This document shows positions 4,932 to 5,585 of a stretch of 5,585 bases of DNA, piece after piece. A program made the position numbers and the translations under genes. Positions within the stretch are counted from its first letter, which is position 1, and each line of letters begins with the position of its first letter. Source of the stretch: Pseudomonadota bacterium (lineage in GTDB: Bacteria > Pseudomonadota > Alphaproteobacteria > Rhodospirillales > Casp-alpha2); assembly GCA_022563215.1 (NCBI GenBank), contig JADFNT010000130.1, positions 1 through 5,585 of the forward strand, given 5' to 3'. The notes under the pieces are model-generated. The model was not told the DNA's origin and searched no databases. It saw nothing but the letters and a program-made list of their open reading frames with translations.

Positions 4932-5585
4932 ATGCCCGCGCCTACGTTCTTTTAGCCTTCGTCATCCTTTTTTGGGGCGTCAATTGGCCAATCATGAAAA
5001 TGGGGTTGCAGTTCGTCACCCCGTTGTGGTTCGCGGTCACAAGGATGTTCTTAGGCACGATGTGCCTGTTCGCCTTCCTGGCCCTGAAGGGTGGCGTCCG
5101 CCTCCCCGGCCGGAGCGAAATCCCGATCCTGGTTTCCGTCGCCGTGTTCCAGATCGGCCTGCCGGTGGGCCTGATCCATACCGGCCTGTCTTTCATGGAT
5201 GCGGGACGCTCGGCGATCCTGGTTTTCACCATTCCGCTGTGGGTGGCGCCAATGGCCTTCTTTGCCCTGGGCGAACGGCTGACCCGGATGAATGGGGTCG
5301 GGCTGGCGATGGGCTTGGCGGGGATCGCCGTCCTGTTCAATCCGCTGAGCTTCGATTTCTCCAACCCTTCGGCGCTCACCGGCAACGGATTCATGTTCCT
5401 GGCGTCGATGAGCTTCGCCGTCGCCATCATCCTGATCCGCCGTCATGCCTGGACCGGGCCGATTATCCAGTTTATGCCCTGGCAATTGCTTTTGGGAACG
5501 GCGATTTTGGTGATCGCCGCGGCCGCCATCGAAGGCGGTCCCAACTTCGAGTGGTCGGCCCCCCTGATCGCCATCATGGCCTATA
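4932..5585 (+). CDS. EamA/DMT-family transporter, partial, with a start-region frame break
   Basis: From 4952 to the right edge, one open frame encodes about 211 residues of an EamA (drug/metabolite transporter) membrane protein. The first helix contains LAFVILFWGVNWP. Further hydrophobic segments follow: FVTPLWFAVTR and onward, IPILVSVAVFQIGLPVG, AILVFTIPLWVAPMAFFALGE, GLAMGLAGIAVLF (end of the first EamA repeat), FMFLASMSFAVAIILI and LLLGTAILVIAAAA. About seven to eight of ten expected helices are visible, and the rest lie beyond the window. Substrate is unknown. The start is the odd point. ATG 4932 reaches a TAG at 4953-4955 in its own frame, while the coding frame opens after a TAA at 4895-4897 and has no ATG before 4994, inside the first helix. 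One extra T in the T4 run at 4950-4953 would join ATG 4932 to the frame (MPAPTFFLAFVILFWG). ATT at 4904 is a rarer alternative. Confidence 0.85.

Noticed and set aside
4942..5485. Minus-strand open frames opposite the transporter
   Set aside because: They are rich in Arg, Pro, Gln and Gly, as expected from the reverse of hydrophobic codons. The plus-strand frame clearly encodes EamA helices.

Overview
The window is GC-rich, densely coded and made mainly of chromosomal housekeeping genes. Its protein sequences and gene set suggest an alphaproteobacterium, most likely of the Rhodospirillales type. The main reasons are the aroK-aroB-CNNM/CorC order, a DUF2889 protein and a short ribbon-helix-helix protein of the RHH_4 type. 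No tRNA, rRNA, insertion sequence, CRISPR array or phage gene was seen.

Layout: positions 33-1720 hold aroK and aroB, joined by a 4-base ATGA overlap. They encode two enzymes of the shikimate pathway. After a 111-base gap, 1832-3106 encodes a CNNM/CorC-type membrane protein (DUF21, CBS pair and C-terminal CorC domain), probably a divalent-cation exporter or regulator. A 144-base intergenic region follows. It carries a plausible promoter with a nine-C run in its spacer, an inverted repeat over the -10, and three GANTC sites. Positions 3251-3697 encode a stand-alone two-CBS protein with a strong ribosome binding site. Positions 3774-4325 encode a DUF2889 protein of unknown function. A GC-rich hairpin lies between it and the convergent RHH_4 gene (4336-4620, minus strand). 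A 311-base AT-richer intergenic region (4621-4931) then separates that gene from a divergent EamA/DMT-family transporter gene, which runs off the right edge.

How the genes relate: aroK and aroB are clearly one translationally coupled unit, and the CorC-like gene may be cotranscribed with them. The CBS protein appears to have its own promoter and may be cotranscribed with DUF2889. The RHH_4 protein is a likely small DNA-binding regulator, but nothing in the sequence identifies its target.

The most noteworthy points are small-scale. The transporter has no ordinary start codon in frame, and one extra T in a T4 run would join a good ATG to it. The C9 tract in the putative promoter of the CBS gene could vary in length. 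GANTC sites look enriched in the intergenic regions. I did not find a convincing undescribed multigene system; most of the window is ordinary core genome.
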